From NCBI RefSeq assembly GCF_004114975.1, contig NZ_CP030052.1, positions 186,001-250,000 on the forward strand: DNA of 64,000 bases, given 5' to 3'. Source of the DNA: Bradyrhizobium guangdongense (GTDB lineage: Bacteria; Pseudomonadota; Alphaproteobacteria; Rhizobiales; Xanthobacteraceae). The notes beneath the pieces were generated by a model that saw nothing but the letters and a program-made list of their open reading frames with translations, was not told the origin of the DNA and did not search any database. A program made the position numbers and the translations under genes. Position 1 is the stretch's first letter; every line of letters begins with the position of its first letter. Shown in pieces: positions 40,311 through 51,069 of the stretch.

Positions 40311-40326
40311 AGCAAAGCGCGTGCCG
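40311..40326 (-). promoter_or_regulatory. Sigma-54 (-24/-12) promoter of acyl-CoA ligase
   Basis: Minus strand CGGCACGCGCTTTGCT fits GGCACG-N4-TTGCW with correct spacing; only the leading T is C. Predicted start of transcription near 40300, about 75 bp before the ATG. No exact TGT-N10-ACA upstream; the nearest look-alike is TGT-N10-CAC around 40409. Confidence 0.72.
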
Positions 40327-40748
40327 ATTTCATACAAATTGGGACAGTGTAGAAACGCAAGAGACACCTCAGCTGCTCTGACAACTACTATGCTTTTTCT
40401 GACACTCGTGTTTGTCCGCCGCACGCGGGTACCTTTTCATCCGGCTTCACCACTCTGGAGCCCGCGTCGACATTATGGCAAGGCGCGTCGGCCCCCTTTT
40501 CCTGCAACACAAGCTCGCAATCGGAGAACTAAACTCAATCCCATTCGATGTGTTGGAATCGGCTTACTGACCGGCGACGACTTATCTGATGTCGGTCCAC
40601 AGACTTGGTTGTCCCAATATCGCGATCATGATGATGATGGAGATCGACCTGAAGTCGCTGACGAGGGTCGAAATACAGTGCAGGCTAGCTGCGAACCCGG
40701 GTCGTGTTGGCTTTCTTGCAGAGGGCAGAACCAGAAGGAGACGACCAC

Positions 40749-40868
40749 ATGGACCTGAAGTCCGAAATGGGAGAAGTGGCGGCGCCCGATTCCCGCATCG
40801 AAGCCGGTGATCGCGCGAGGGAAACTGCCCCAAGACGACCAACCATCGGAGTTTTCGCGGCACGGTAA
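40749..40868 (+). CDS. Short ORF with good ribosome binding site, possible gene remnant
   Basis: 39 residues, MDLKSEMGEVAAPDSRIEAG... ending FAAR. AGGAGACGACCAC precedes the ATG. The composition looks protein-like and may be the N-terminus of a lost gene, but I cannot assign a family. The rest of 40330-41420 has no gene I can support. Confidence 0.3.
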   Translation: MDLKSEMGEVAAPDSRIEAGDRARETAPRRPTIGVFAAR

Positions 40869-41420
40869 AGGCCAGCGGCGGCCGGTATCGACATGCACCG
40901 CATTCGCCGGCCTTCCGGCTCCCCGCGCCTCGGATCAGAGAGATTCAGGCTCGACCGATCCGTACGTCTTGATCGACATTCGCGATGCCGTCGGATTTTA
41001 GGGCTCCCCAAGGATCGTTTCGTGTGCGGACACACAGTAGTAGCCTCAAGTCATGCTTTGGGCCGCAGCGCGCCGATGTTGCCGATGCGTCCTGGCCACC
41101 CAGCCGCAAGGAGCCATGACTACAAGCTGCATGGCGCCAAATCGCTATTCACGTTTAACATTGCGAGGCAAACGCCGAACTGGCACTGCGAATAACCCGA
41201 AAGAAACACCTAGATACTACTCAGTAACTGGTTTCAAGTTATTATTACAGCCGCCTCAGGCTTTGAACCGCAGGAGGTCATGGCCCGAAGCTGACTTGAG
41301 GCTTTAATCGTTAGGTTGTTTGGACCACAAAGAGTTGACCGTGACACTCTGCGCGGCTGGTTGGATTGACCGCAAGTGCCAGCCCTGAGTGACCCAGCAG
41401 CCCCGCTCTTCCCAACGGGG
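40869..41420. other. Intergenic region, no gene recognised
   Basis: No ORF with a ribosome binding site, no IS similarity I recognise and no strong hairpin. GC content and codon pattern look eroded, as in a former coding region. Confidence 0.4.
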
Positions 41421-41422
41421 AC

Positions 41423-41438
41423 TGTCGCAGATGCGACA
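41423..41438 (+). promoter_or_regulatory. NifA upstream activator site
   Basis: TGTCGCAGATGCGACA, an exact TGT-N10-ACA with additional dyad symmetry, centred about 87 bp upstream of the predicted transcription start of the sigma-54 promoter at 41492. Confidence 0.75.
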
Positions 41439-41491
41439 GCTGTCCGCCTCATGGCGCCTTCCCTTCGGCAAATTCACTCAGACTTTCATTG

Positions 41492-41507
41492 TGGCACAGG
41501 TTTTGAA
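41492..41507 (+). promoter_or_regulatory. Sigma-54 promoter upstream of MATE exporter
   Basis: TGGCACAGGTTTTGAA: perfect -24 element and correct spacing; the -12 element is TTGA in place of TTGC. With the exact NifA site about 60 bp upstream this is a likely NifA/RpoN promoter despite the weak -12. The leader to the exporter start is about 425 nt. Confidence 0.65.
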
Positions 41508-41546
41508 AGGACTTGCTCATCTGCCGGGACGGTAGAAAACGCCCCA

Positions 41547-41945
41547 ATGACAGAGCACTACCTTACGGCACTTCGGCGCATCCTACACTGCGCACTTAAC
41601 CTCAAGACTAGCTGGACAGCGTTAGCGATACTTTCTTGGAGAGAGAGACGCACCAGCGCGCGGCGCTCACTATGGCGGCTTCCGTACGTTCATCATGTCT
41701 TCTTCCAAACCAACATGCACCTTAGCACGTTGATCGCGTTTTCGTTGTCAACGGACACAGGCTCGCTTGGGCCTACCAATGACGGCACTAGCATCGAACC
41801 GGGGCACCGTATCCTGAGGGCTGCGACGCACCTGGTTCTACCTTCTTTACAGAATCAACACCTTTTGCACTCGACGCCCAACATCGCGGGACCGTGGGCT
41901 CGAGGCGGGCAGGCGTCTTCACCGAGCACGAAATACACCAAATGA
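41547..41945 (+). CDS. ORF in the leader of the MATE gene, doubtful
   Basis: 132 residues, MTEHYLTALRRILHCALNLK.... No family recognised and amino acid use is atypical (rich in Arg, Ser, Thr, His). Its stop overlaps the MATE start (ATGA at 41942-41945), which is the only argument for it being translated. Confidence 0.25.
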   Translation: MTEHYLTALRRILHCALNLKTSWTALAILSWRERRTSARRSLWRLPYVHHVFFQTNMHLSTLIAFSLSTDTGSLGPTNDGTSIEPGHRILRAATHLVLPSLQNQHLLHSTPNIAGPWARGGQASSPSTKYTK

Positions 41946-43333
41946 AGCAGCTTTCTGCCTTGCGTCGCAATCCAAGGACACGAACGGTTTTGAGTAGATT
42001 CGCTGTCGAGCTCCGTGCGACCGCGGTGTTGGCTTGGCCAATGGCACTGGCGCAGCTTGCTCAGGTCGCAATGATGGCGACGGATCTTGCCTTTGTTGGT
42101 CGTCTTGGGCCCCGGGAGCTCGCGGCCGCAGCATTGGCCACCACCCTGTATGTCATAAGCTTCACGTTCGGCGCCGGGTTACTGACGCCGATCGCACCTT
42201 TGACGGCACAATCTCTTGCCGGCAAGGGTGCGGCCGATGTGCCGCGTGCACTGCGCATGGGGCTTTGGCTGGCCCTGCTTTTCTCGTTGCCTATTATGGC
42301 TGTTTGTACGGCAGGCGAACAAGTTCTGCTCGCCCTCGGTCAGGAACATTGCGCAGCACGGCTATCTCAGCAGTACCTGCTTGGACTCGCGTGGGGCGTG
42401 ACGCCAGCGCTGTGGTTTCAGGCCATTCGACATTTCATGGGCGCAGTGGGACGGCCGCAACCGATCTTCCGAATTACCCTGGCCGCTATCCCGGTCAACG
42501 CGGCCATTGTTTATCTTCTGGGCTTCGGAAAGCTCGGGCTGCCACCACTAGATCTTCTTGGCGTCGGCATTGCGACCGCCCTCGTAAATTGGGGCATGTT
42601 CGTAGCAGCTCTATGGCCCGCAATAGCTTGCCGCCCGTTCCGCGACTACCAGGTGCTTGCGCACCTGTGGCACTTCGACTGGCCGCTCCTACGAGCGATC
42701 ATTTTGATCGGAGCGCCGATCTCGGTAGCAGTCATCATGCAATACGGCGTGTTCGCCGCCGCCGCACTCCTTGTAGGTAGGATCAGCCCGAGCGCGCTTG
42801 CCGCTCATCAGATTACGATGCAGATCGCCACAATCGCCTACACGGTGCCCTTCGGCATCAGCATGGCGGCCGCAGTGCGGGTCAGTCATGCGGTCGGGCA
42901 CAATGACGCCTCCGGTATCAAGCGCGCAGGCCTGGCTGCGATCCTGCTCGGTGTTTTGGCCTCTGCGCTTGTGACGGTTGGGGTCATTGCGACGCGTTTT
43001 CGGATCGCCGCGTTTTTCTTAAACAAGTCACTGAACGACACGGACACGGCAATCGGACTGACGTCATCCCTCCTTATGGTTGCCTCAAGCTTTTTCGTAG
43101 CTGATGCAGCGCAGGTCATTGCGGGTGGCGGGCTCCGTGGGCTGAAAGACACGGCAAAACCGCTTCTGTTCGCAATCTTTGCGTACTGGCTAATCGGCTT
43201 CCCGGTCAGTTTCGCCTTGAGCTGGGTCTTTGGTGCAATTGGAGTCTGGATCGGGTTATCCGCCGGCGCAATTACCTATGCAGGTTTCCTCGTCACCCGT
43301 TTTCTGTTGCTGGCAAGTCGCTTTACTGTATAG
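41942..43333 (+). CDS. MATE-family multidrug/metabolite exporter
   Basis: 463 residues from ATG 41942. About 12 membrane spans in two homologous halves. LAWPMALAQLAQVAMMATDLAFVGRLGPRELAAAALA is the MATE N-terminal signature with the conserved Asp in TM2 region; the second half opens LIGAPISVAVIMQYGVFAAAALLVGRISPSALAAHQI, and GGLRGLKDTAKPLLFAIFAYWLIG is also typical. These NorM-like proteins export organic molecules in exchange for H+ or Na+ across the inner membrane. The NifA/RpoN promoter upstream suggests export during nitrogen fixation, perhaps of the product of the ccr and acyl-CoA ligase genes (inference). Confidence 0.88.
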   Translation: MKQLSALRRNPRTRTVLSRFAVELRATAVLAWPMALAQLAQVAMMATDLAFVGRLGPRELAAAALATTLYVISFTFGAGLLTPIAPLTAQSLAGKGAADVPRALRMGLWLALLFSLPIMAVCTAGEQVLLALGQEHCAARLSQQYLLGLAWGVTPALWFQAIRHFMGAVGRPQPIFRITLAAIPVNAAIVYLLGFGKLGLPPLDLLGVGIATALVNWGMFVAALWPAIACRPFRDYQVLAHLWHFDWPLLRAIILIGAPISVAVIMQYGVFAAAALLVGRISPSALAAHQITMQIATIAYTVPFGISMAAAVRVSHAVGHNDASGIKRAGLAAILLGVLASALVTVGVIATRFRIAAFFLNKSLNDTDTAIGLTSSLLMVASSFFVADAAQVIAGGGLRGLKDTAKPLLFAIFAYWLIGFPVSFALSWVFGAIGVWIGLSAGAITYAGFLVTRFLLLASRFTV

Positions 43334-43552
43334 GCCGCTCCTATGCCTCTTAAACCCAAGGAGAAGATTCCGTGCTCGCGCGTGCCTCCGGGGTGAACTT
43401 CATGTTCGGCCTTTAAGCAATGAAACGCTGACTGCAGCAGCATTTTTAGCGTTTCGACGGGAGATACTCTCATTACGAAGGCCGCCTTACGAATCGGAGG
43501 AGGCCGCCGGCCACGAAAACAGTCATACAAAAACGGGGTTGCACACCGTCCT

Positions 43553-43631
43553 CACCATGAGCTTACCATCGGGGCTCCCAGTGACTGAATACATCCGTCA
43601 CAATCTGAGCCCCGATGGTAAGCTCACGGTG
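43553..43631. repeat. Long inverted repeat spanning a small ORF
   Basis: Arms of 25 bp (43553-43577 and 43607-43631) with one mismatch, 29-bp loop. The left arm starts CACCATGAGCTTACC and contains the start codon of the 57-residue ORF; the right arm encodes SPDGKLTV. The hairpin would hide the start codon in mRNA. Confidence 0.85.
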
Positions 43632-43730
43632 CGGGCGTCGAAACTAGCGGCCGGGATGACGCAGCCGGAACACCAGGACGAATTCCTGTGCGAAGTCCCG
43701 GAGGGTGCGAAGTTCGTATGGGATCAGTAA
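43557..43730 (+). CDS. Small hypothetical protein (57 aa)
   Basis: MSLPSGLPVTEYIRHNLSPD ... FVWDQ. No family recognised and no clear ribosome binding site (CGTCCTCACC before the ATG). Both arms of a strong inverted repeat are inside the frame, so translation may be controlled by RNA folding, or the frame may be an accident of a palindromic insertion. Confidence 0.4.
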   Translation: MSLPSGLPVTEYIRHNLSPDGKLTVRASKLAAGMTQPEHQDEFLCEVPEGAKFVWDQ

Positions 43731-43989
43731 ATCGAGGGTGTGAGTGACGCTCGATGTAGATGTGATCTGTACTGCGGCCATATTCCATAGCTCGTGTGGC
43801 AGCGAGCGAACGGGGCCTTCGTTCAGAACCGTCGCTCATATAAGAGCGCGTATTCCGCTTTTAAATGACAACGGGCAAATATCCCGGCCTCCTCGGTTGT
43901 TGATTTACTCAGCGCAGCGGCAGGGCGCTATTTTCGCGCCGTTGGCGCACGCGCAACAATAGTCCCCTTCCTACAAGGAAAGAGCGATC

Positions 43990-44148
43990 ATGGCTAAAGT
44001 CCCTCCATTCCATTCGATCAAACCCTATTCAACGAATGTCTATCATGACAACGACAAGTGCACTGAAGGCAACAACATCGAATGGCAGTATCGCCTTCTG
44101 GCGCAGCCGGTCGGCCCCGTTGCGAGCCACTGCATCCGGCTTGCCTGA
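43990..44148 (+). CDS. Small conserved-looking protein (52 aa)
   Basis: ATG 43990 preceded by AAGGAAAGAG. MAKVPPFHSIKPYSTNVYHD then NDKCTEGNNIEWQYR. The core MAKVPPFHS...H-N-x-CTEGNNIE resembles small proteins I recall from rhizobial nif regions; the C-terminal HCIRLA keeps one of the Cys residues. Function unknown. Too short for ordinary gene finding but the ribosome binding site and codon use support it. Confidence 0.55.
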   Translation: MAKVPPFHSIKPYSTNVYHDNDKCTEGNNIEWQYRLLAQPVGPVASHCIRLA

Positions 44149-44379
44149 CTTCAACGGTGGTCGTGGTGTACGGCGCAAGCAGTCCCACGCTTCGTGATTA
44201 TCCAATGCGGCACCGAACAACCTTGTTGGGGAGCACGTCCGCTTCCATCACCATCGGAAGCAATATTCGCGCTTTGGCGGCCTTCTTTCCGGCGATAGTT
44301 AGCGCAAAACGCCGACAAGTCGCATCCGATATGGATTCTAGCCTGCCCGAGCCGCCCCTGTCTTCAAAGGCTCGGGTCC

Positions 44380-44395
44380 TGTCGCAAACGCAACA
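44380..44395 (+). promoter_or_regulatory. NifA upstream activator site
   Basis: TGTCGCAAACGCAACA, an exact TGT-N10-ACA, about 190 bp upstream of the predicted transcription start behind the sigma-54 element at 44553. Confidence 0.7.
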
Positions 44396-44552
44396 CTATA
44401 GCGACCGTATCGCACCACGCTCCTCGGCGGCAGGTATTCTAATAAGTTGGGCAGTTCCGAGGTCTGTTTGGGCGAGCTACGAGATCGGTTTGCCCTTAGC
44501 AAGTCGGCACATGCAAGACAACTGTGGGTCCACGCTGCTTCAGGCCAGCCTT

Positions 44553-44568
44553 TGGCAAGGATTTCGCA
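44553..44568 (+). promoter_or_regulatory. Sigma-54 promoter of the 44610 gene
   Basis: TGGCAAGGATTTCGCA: GG and GC pairs at correct spacing, two mismatches to TGGCACG-N4-TTGCA (C6 to A, T13 to C). Transcription would start near 44579, 31 nt before the ATG. Confidence 0.6.
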
Positions 44569-44609
44569 GGAGATCCCAGCAGATATTGCCGGATTCGCCA
44601 AGAGAGCCG

Positions 44610-44831
44610 ATGCCCATCAATGATGAATTGGCTGCCATGCGTAGTCATCGTAACCGCATTCACCGCTACAGCCAGCTCCTGGAACGCGAGCTGCCAGAGC
44701 ACGATCGCAGCTATTTGGAAGGACGCTTGTCTGAAGAATGCCGCGCGCTTAGACGCCTGACAGACGCCGTTTTTCCCATCGCGCTTGGACTCCCGCGCAG
44801 AATTACTCTTTCCGTACGGTCAGCCGAGTAG
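44610..44831 (+). CDS. Small helical hypothetical protein (73 aa), probable NifA/RpoN target
   Basis: ATG 44610, preceded by AAGAGAG. MPINDELAAMRSHRNRIHRY then SQLLERELPEHDRSYLEGR and LSEECRALRRLTDAVFPIAL: two amphipathic helices, similar in style to small conserved rhizobial proteins of unknown function. The promoter and activator site directly upstream support it as a real, symbiotically expressed gene. Confidence 0.6.
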   Translation: MPINDELAAMRSHRNRIHRYSQLLERELPEHDRSYLEGRLSEECRALRRLTDAVFPIALGLPRRITLSVRSAE

Positions 44832-45096
44832 AGTAGGCGGCTAGCACGTGGCTAAAATCCAGGTCACGCTGCCCGACTGTGCCATACCGTAAACCCAACG
44901 GCTCGCCACTCGTAAGCTAGTCCCCCGTGAAGTAACGCGAACAGCCTGAAGTTACGGGCTAGTTCGAGGAATGCCGGCGATTGATTTTGCCGGCAATCGC
45001 GATGGCGAGGCCGATTTCCTTGCAAGATCGAATGAGGTATTCCGTCGAATTCAATCGTGATCCTCTGCTCGTCGGAGTGCATGAGCGGAGGTTTTG

Positions 45097-45766
45097 ATGC
45101 GGCCACGGGAGCGGCGCGAGACCGGCGAGCAGGATCTGTTTCGCTCCCTGCTCGATCAGATCATCGATAGAAAGCATTCGCTGGCGACGCTGGCGCGCAC
45201 GGTGGATTGGGGCTTCCTGGAGCAGGCGTTCGGAATGGTCTACACGGACGGTCCTAGCCAGTCGCCGCTGCCGACGCGCTTGATCGCAGGGCTCGGGATC
45301 CTTAAGCACACCTATGACCTGTCCGACGAGGTCCTGTGCGAGCGCTGGGTGGAGAACCCCTATTACCAGTTCTTCTGCGGCGAGGAGTTCTTCCAGCACC
45401 GGCTACTGGTGTTCGATCACTCGTCGTTGAGGCGCTAGCGCAACCGTATGGGCGAGGAGCGGCTTCAGGCCCTGCTAAGAGAGCCTGTCGGTTGCCGTCA
45501 GGACCAAGGCGATCGAACCGTCGGAGTTCTCCCGGGTGATGGTCGACACGACGGTGCAGCCCAAGAATGTGATGTTTCGGACTGATGCCAAGCTTCTGAA
45601 CCGAGCGCGCGAGAAGCTGGTGCGGCTGGCGCAGCTCACCCGGGTGCGTTTACTCCAGTCCTATGCGAGGGTGGGCAAGTTCGCCCAGATAAAACATTAG
45701 CGCTACGCCCATGCCAAGCGGTTCAAGCGTGCCAGGCGGGCGCTGAGACGATGCGTACCTATTTCG
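45097..45766 (+). pseudogene. IS5-family transposase N-terminal half, stop codons
   Basis: RPRERRETGEQDLFRSLLDQIID, TLARTVDWGFLEQAFGMVYTD, LIAGLGILKHTYDLSDEVLCERWVENPYYQFFCGEEFFQH. A stop interrupts after SSLRR (45438); then GEERLQALL, a frame change, FSRVMVDTTVQPKNVMF with the first Asp, LLNRAREKLVRLAQ, another stop after FAQIKH, and FKRARRALRR, where homology ends. The C-terminal half is missing. Confidence 0.8.
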
Positions 45767-46010
45767 GCCGGGTAATGTGTCATTGTCAAGCTCACATTTT
45801 TGAACTCTCCAACGGCAAGGTGGTAGCGCTCGTGCCGTCGCAGCTGGTCAGGGTTGCGGAGACGGCACGGGCGCGGGTGATACATGGTTTGCCGGCCAGG
45901 CTTGGGATCGCTCGGACCGGTTGACGTCGTCGCTGGGGTCATGGTCCTTTCCGAGGTCGCGCAGCGCCTCATGATGATGTCCGGGTCGGGTGCCTCAACG
46001 TCTGCAGCGG
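45767..46010. other. Unassigned region between two IS
   Basis: A minus-strand open frame (to 45972) reads CRLRNPDQLRRHERYHLAVGEF but I recognise no family. It may be part of a lost IS. Confidence 0.3.
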
Positions 46011-46115
46011 AGTACGGTCAAGCCGCCACCAGCCGAATGAACGAGGTCGCCACAACACCGTCCCAGCTGGACATCGCCAGTCCGGCGGACCGGACCAGGA
46101 ACTTCACAAATCGGA

Positions 46116-47144
46116 TCAGGCTTCCTTCGCCTGGCCCCAGTCGAACGATGTGCCGTCTACCCAGATACAGTGAAGAACTAGGGCGATCTTCCGCGCGATA
46201 GCAACCTTTGCCTTTCTCATGCCAATCCGCTTGGCAAGCTTCATTCCCCAAGCCTTGAGAGAAGACCATTTCTTCGTCCGATAAAGCAGAACTGTCGCCG
46301 CTTCGAACAGGTAAGTTCGGAGAAGACGGTCGCCCCATCGGGATATCTTGCCATTGATATCCGTTTCGCCAGACTGACTGCGCCGCGGTGTAAGACCCAG
46401 ATAGGCGCCGACGCTCGATGCTGATCGGAATCGCGATGGGTCATCGATCGTATGCCGGAACGTCAAGGCAGTCACCACACCAACACCAGGAACCGTCATT
46501 AAGCGACGCGTCGTCTCATCCGACCTCGCAAGCTGTCGGACTTCATCGTCGAACTTGCTTTGCTGCTTGCAGATCTGCTCATGGATCGACAGAAGCGGCG
46601 CGATCACACCGAGGAGCTGATGACCGTCAGCCAACAGGTCACGGACCAGATTGCGGAACTGCAGGCCTATCGCGCGTGGAAACAGCAGCCCGGATTCTTT
46701 GATCAGGCTGCGGACCTGGTTTTCGATATCTCGACGAATGGCCACGAGCCGGGATCTCGCGACGAGTATCGCGCGAATCTTCTGACTTTCCTCGCTCTTG
46801 ACTTTGACTTCTCGATACCAGCCAACTCGCACCAGTTCGGCCAGACCTCGAGCATCATTCTGATCGCTCTTGTTCATGCGTACCGACAAGGCCGCGTGGG
46901 CATGCCGAGCGTCGATGCAAACCACCGGAAGATCGACCCTGCGAAGTTCATGCCACAGCCAACTCGCCATCGCGCCGGTCTCAAAGCCGATGCGCTCCGC
47001 CTGTGGCGCCCGCTTGCGAAGCAGTGCCGTGAGCGCCCCCGGGTCGGACTTGGCCTTCCCCTCGAACAAGACCTCGCCCTCTTCATTGACCACGCACATC
47101 GAAGTTTCTTTTTGCGATACATCGAGTCCGACATATTGCTTCAT
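46116..47144 (-). CDS. IS110-family transposase, intact
   Basis: 342 residues. DEDD domain: D8 in [14 protein letters not shown] in [12 protein letters not shown], and the D pair in [17 protein letters not shown]-terminal domain: [37 protein letters not shown] and the conserved Ser in [21 protein letters not shown]110 transposases use a RuvC-like site and this Ser, guided by a structured RNA encoded in an end of the element. The ends are not precisely defined; the tip of a second copy lies at 48.03-48.2 kb. Confidence 0.9.
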   Translation of the reverse strand: MKQYVGLDVSQKETSMCVVNEEGEVLFEGKAKSDPGALTALLRKRAPQAERIGFETGAMASWLWHELRRVDLPVVCIDARHAHAALSVRMNKSDQNDARGLAELVRVGWYREVKVKSEESQKIRAILVARSRLVAIRRDIENQVRSLIKESGLLFPRAIGLQFRNLVRDLLADGHQLLGVIAPLLSIHEQICKQQSKFDDEVRQLARSDETTRRLMTVPGVGVVTALTFRHTIDDPSRFRSASSVGAYLGLTPRRSQSGETDINGKISRWGDRLLRTYLFEAATVLLYRTKKWSSLKAWGMKLAKRIGMRKAKVAIARKIALVLHCIWVDGTSFDWGQAKEA

Positions 47145-47252
47145 GACAGGTTCTCCGAATCGGTTGATTGCGAGAGCTCGATTCTAATGGAGCTTTTCGT
47201 GCCCACGAGCGCTGACCGCAATTACGTCATCGTTTGCAATATTGACCCCCCG

Positions 47253-47985
47253 TATTGCCTCACCTGAGGATGTTACTTTCGCTTGACGGATGTAGACCCC
47301 ACTGTCAGCCGGTCCGAGGTTGCGTCATTGCTCGCAGGATCGGAGGGACTGGGGGACGTCGCGGAATGCCCATCACACGCAGCGGCGGCCCCAGTCCCGG
47401 GATCACCGGCCAGTGCCGCACCCTCAGCCGTGCGCGGGATGATCGTCTCGGCTGCTTTGCGTCTGAGCGATCGCAACAATCGCTGCACGATGGTGTGCTG
47501 CGGCGGACCGAATTGTTCGGGGCGTTGTTCAGCGAGGCGACCGAGAATTGCCAGCGCGGTTAGACGGGGCTCGGCCGCCAGCCAGCGCTCGATGTCGGCG
47601 AGGTGCGGATCGAGCATTGATGGCATTCTCATGCGCTTTTTGTATGGCTTGTGCAGACGCCGATGGATGATGCGCTGCTCCCCCAAATGCACATCATTGC
47701 CGAGCCTCTTCGCGAACGCTGCTGCGTTCGTTGTCGGTACCGGTGGGCTGGCTGCTGCCACGAGCTTGCCCGCTCGGGCGTCGACGCGCGTGCCGAGCTC
47801 CGCCTGGGCGTCTCTCATCTCGGCCAGCAGGGCCACAGGATCGAGCGTGCGATAAAGCTCTCGAAGACGCCGTTTGACGACCTTGCTCAACCTCGGATGC
47901 GCCAGTGCGCGTTCATAGGGCGTGGCTGGAACATGATAGCGCTTGATCACTTTGGCGCCCTCGCGTCGCTTGTCCTTCAGCTTGG
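47253..47985 (-). pseudogene. Integrase-type IS (relative of 2420-4216), C-terminal remnant
   Basis: Reads KVIKRYHVPATPYERALAHPRLSKVVKRRLRELYRTLDPVALLAEM and IERWLAAEPRLTALAILGRLAEQ, the C-terminal third of the family of the intact transposase at 2550-4049 (there: TYSAPATPHQRLAA, ALDPVALLRDIRGAQERLAAL). The terminal sequence CCGTATTGCCTCACCT (47251-47266) is shared with the right end of the intact element. The catalytic core is gone; the break at about 47986 is an IS256 end. Confidence 0.8.
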
Positions 47986-47986
47986 G

Positions 47987-48030
47987 GAATGTCCGAAGTT
48001 TTGTGTAAGCGATCGACGACGGCAATCAGG
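47987..48030 (+). repeat. Solo IS256 end fused to internal IS256 sequence
   Basis: GGGAATGTCCGAAGTTTTGTG then TAAGCGAT is identical to the left end of the IS256 at 16763, followed directly by CGACGACGGCAATCAGGATA, which lies about 730 bp further inside that element (17494-17513). A deletion derivative of IS256. Confidence 0.75.
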
Positions 48031-48200
48031 ATAGAAGGCAAAGGTAGCCGTTGCCCGGAAGATCGCCGTAATCCTGCACTGTATCTGGGTCGACGGCACA
48101 TCGTTCGACTGGGCCAGGCGAAGGAGGCCTAACCCTATTTTTTAAGTTCCTGGTCCGGCCTGCCGGACTGGCGATGTCCGCTGGGACGGTGGTCGTGGCG
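48031..48200 (+). pseudogene. IS110 transposase 3' tip and end
   Basis: Reads [20 protein letters not shown] then TSFDWA, matching the last residues of the intact transposase at 46116-47144 in the opposite orientation; the following ~80 bp also resemble the sequence after that gene. Only the end of the second copy is left. Confidence 0.75.
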
Positions 48201-48289
48201 ACGGCTCCAGCATCTGCTGGTGGGCTTCGATCGGAATGCTGCTGTATGTTGGAGGGCTCTCGAAAAGATCCCCCTGACGACGCAGTTGC

Positions 48290-48400
48290 CCAGTGTCGCC
48301 CGATCAAGCCGCAGGCCCTGGCGCGCATAGATCTCGGACTGGCGGTAGAACGGCGTATGGTCGCCAAACTTGGAGACGATGTAGCGCGGCAATCTGGGTA
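48290..48400 (-). pseudogene. tnpC: IS66 tnpC scrap
   Basis: RYIVSKFGDHTPFYRQSEIYARQGLRLDRATLGN, the conserved segment before the catalytic domain of TnpC. Nothing else of the element is recognisable nearby. Confidence 0.7.
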
Positions 48401-48524
48401 GGAGGTGCGCGGCGATCAGGATGGCGAGGCAGTGTCGCGGCCTGATGATGATTGCCGCGATGATTGTCGCGCGCAAGAGTTTTGTTGAACTCTGATTGTC
48501 GCGCAGCGTCAATCAGCGACGGTT

Positions 48525-50935
<2,411 letters not shown>

Positions 50936-51069
50936 TCATCTCCGAGCACGTCGGCTCTTTGGCTCTAGCTGGTTTCCTGATCCAGATCTGTTCGATCGTT
51001 GCGCCCATTCGGGTCGTCGCCTTCTCACACCCCCTTCGCCAACGTCAGGCTATTTCGTGCTGCATGCAG

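Noticed and set aside
43942..43957. TGGCGCACGCGCAAC before the 52-aa gene as a sigma-54 promoter
   Set aside because: No GC at the -12 position in any allowed spacing and no NifA site upstream.
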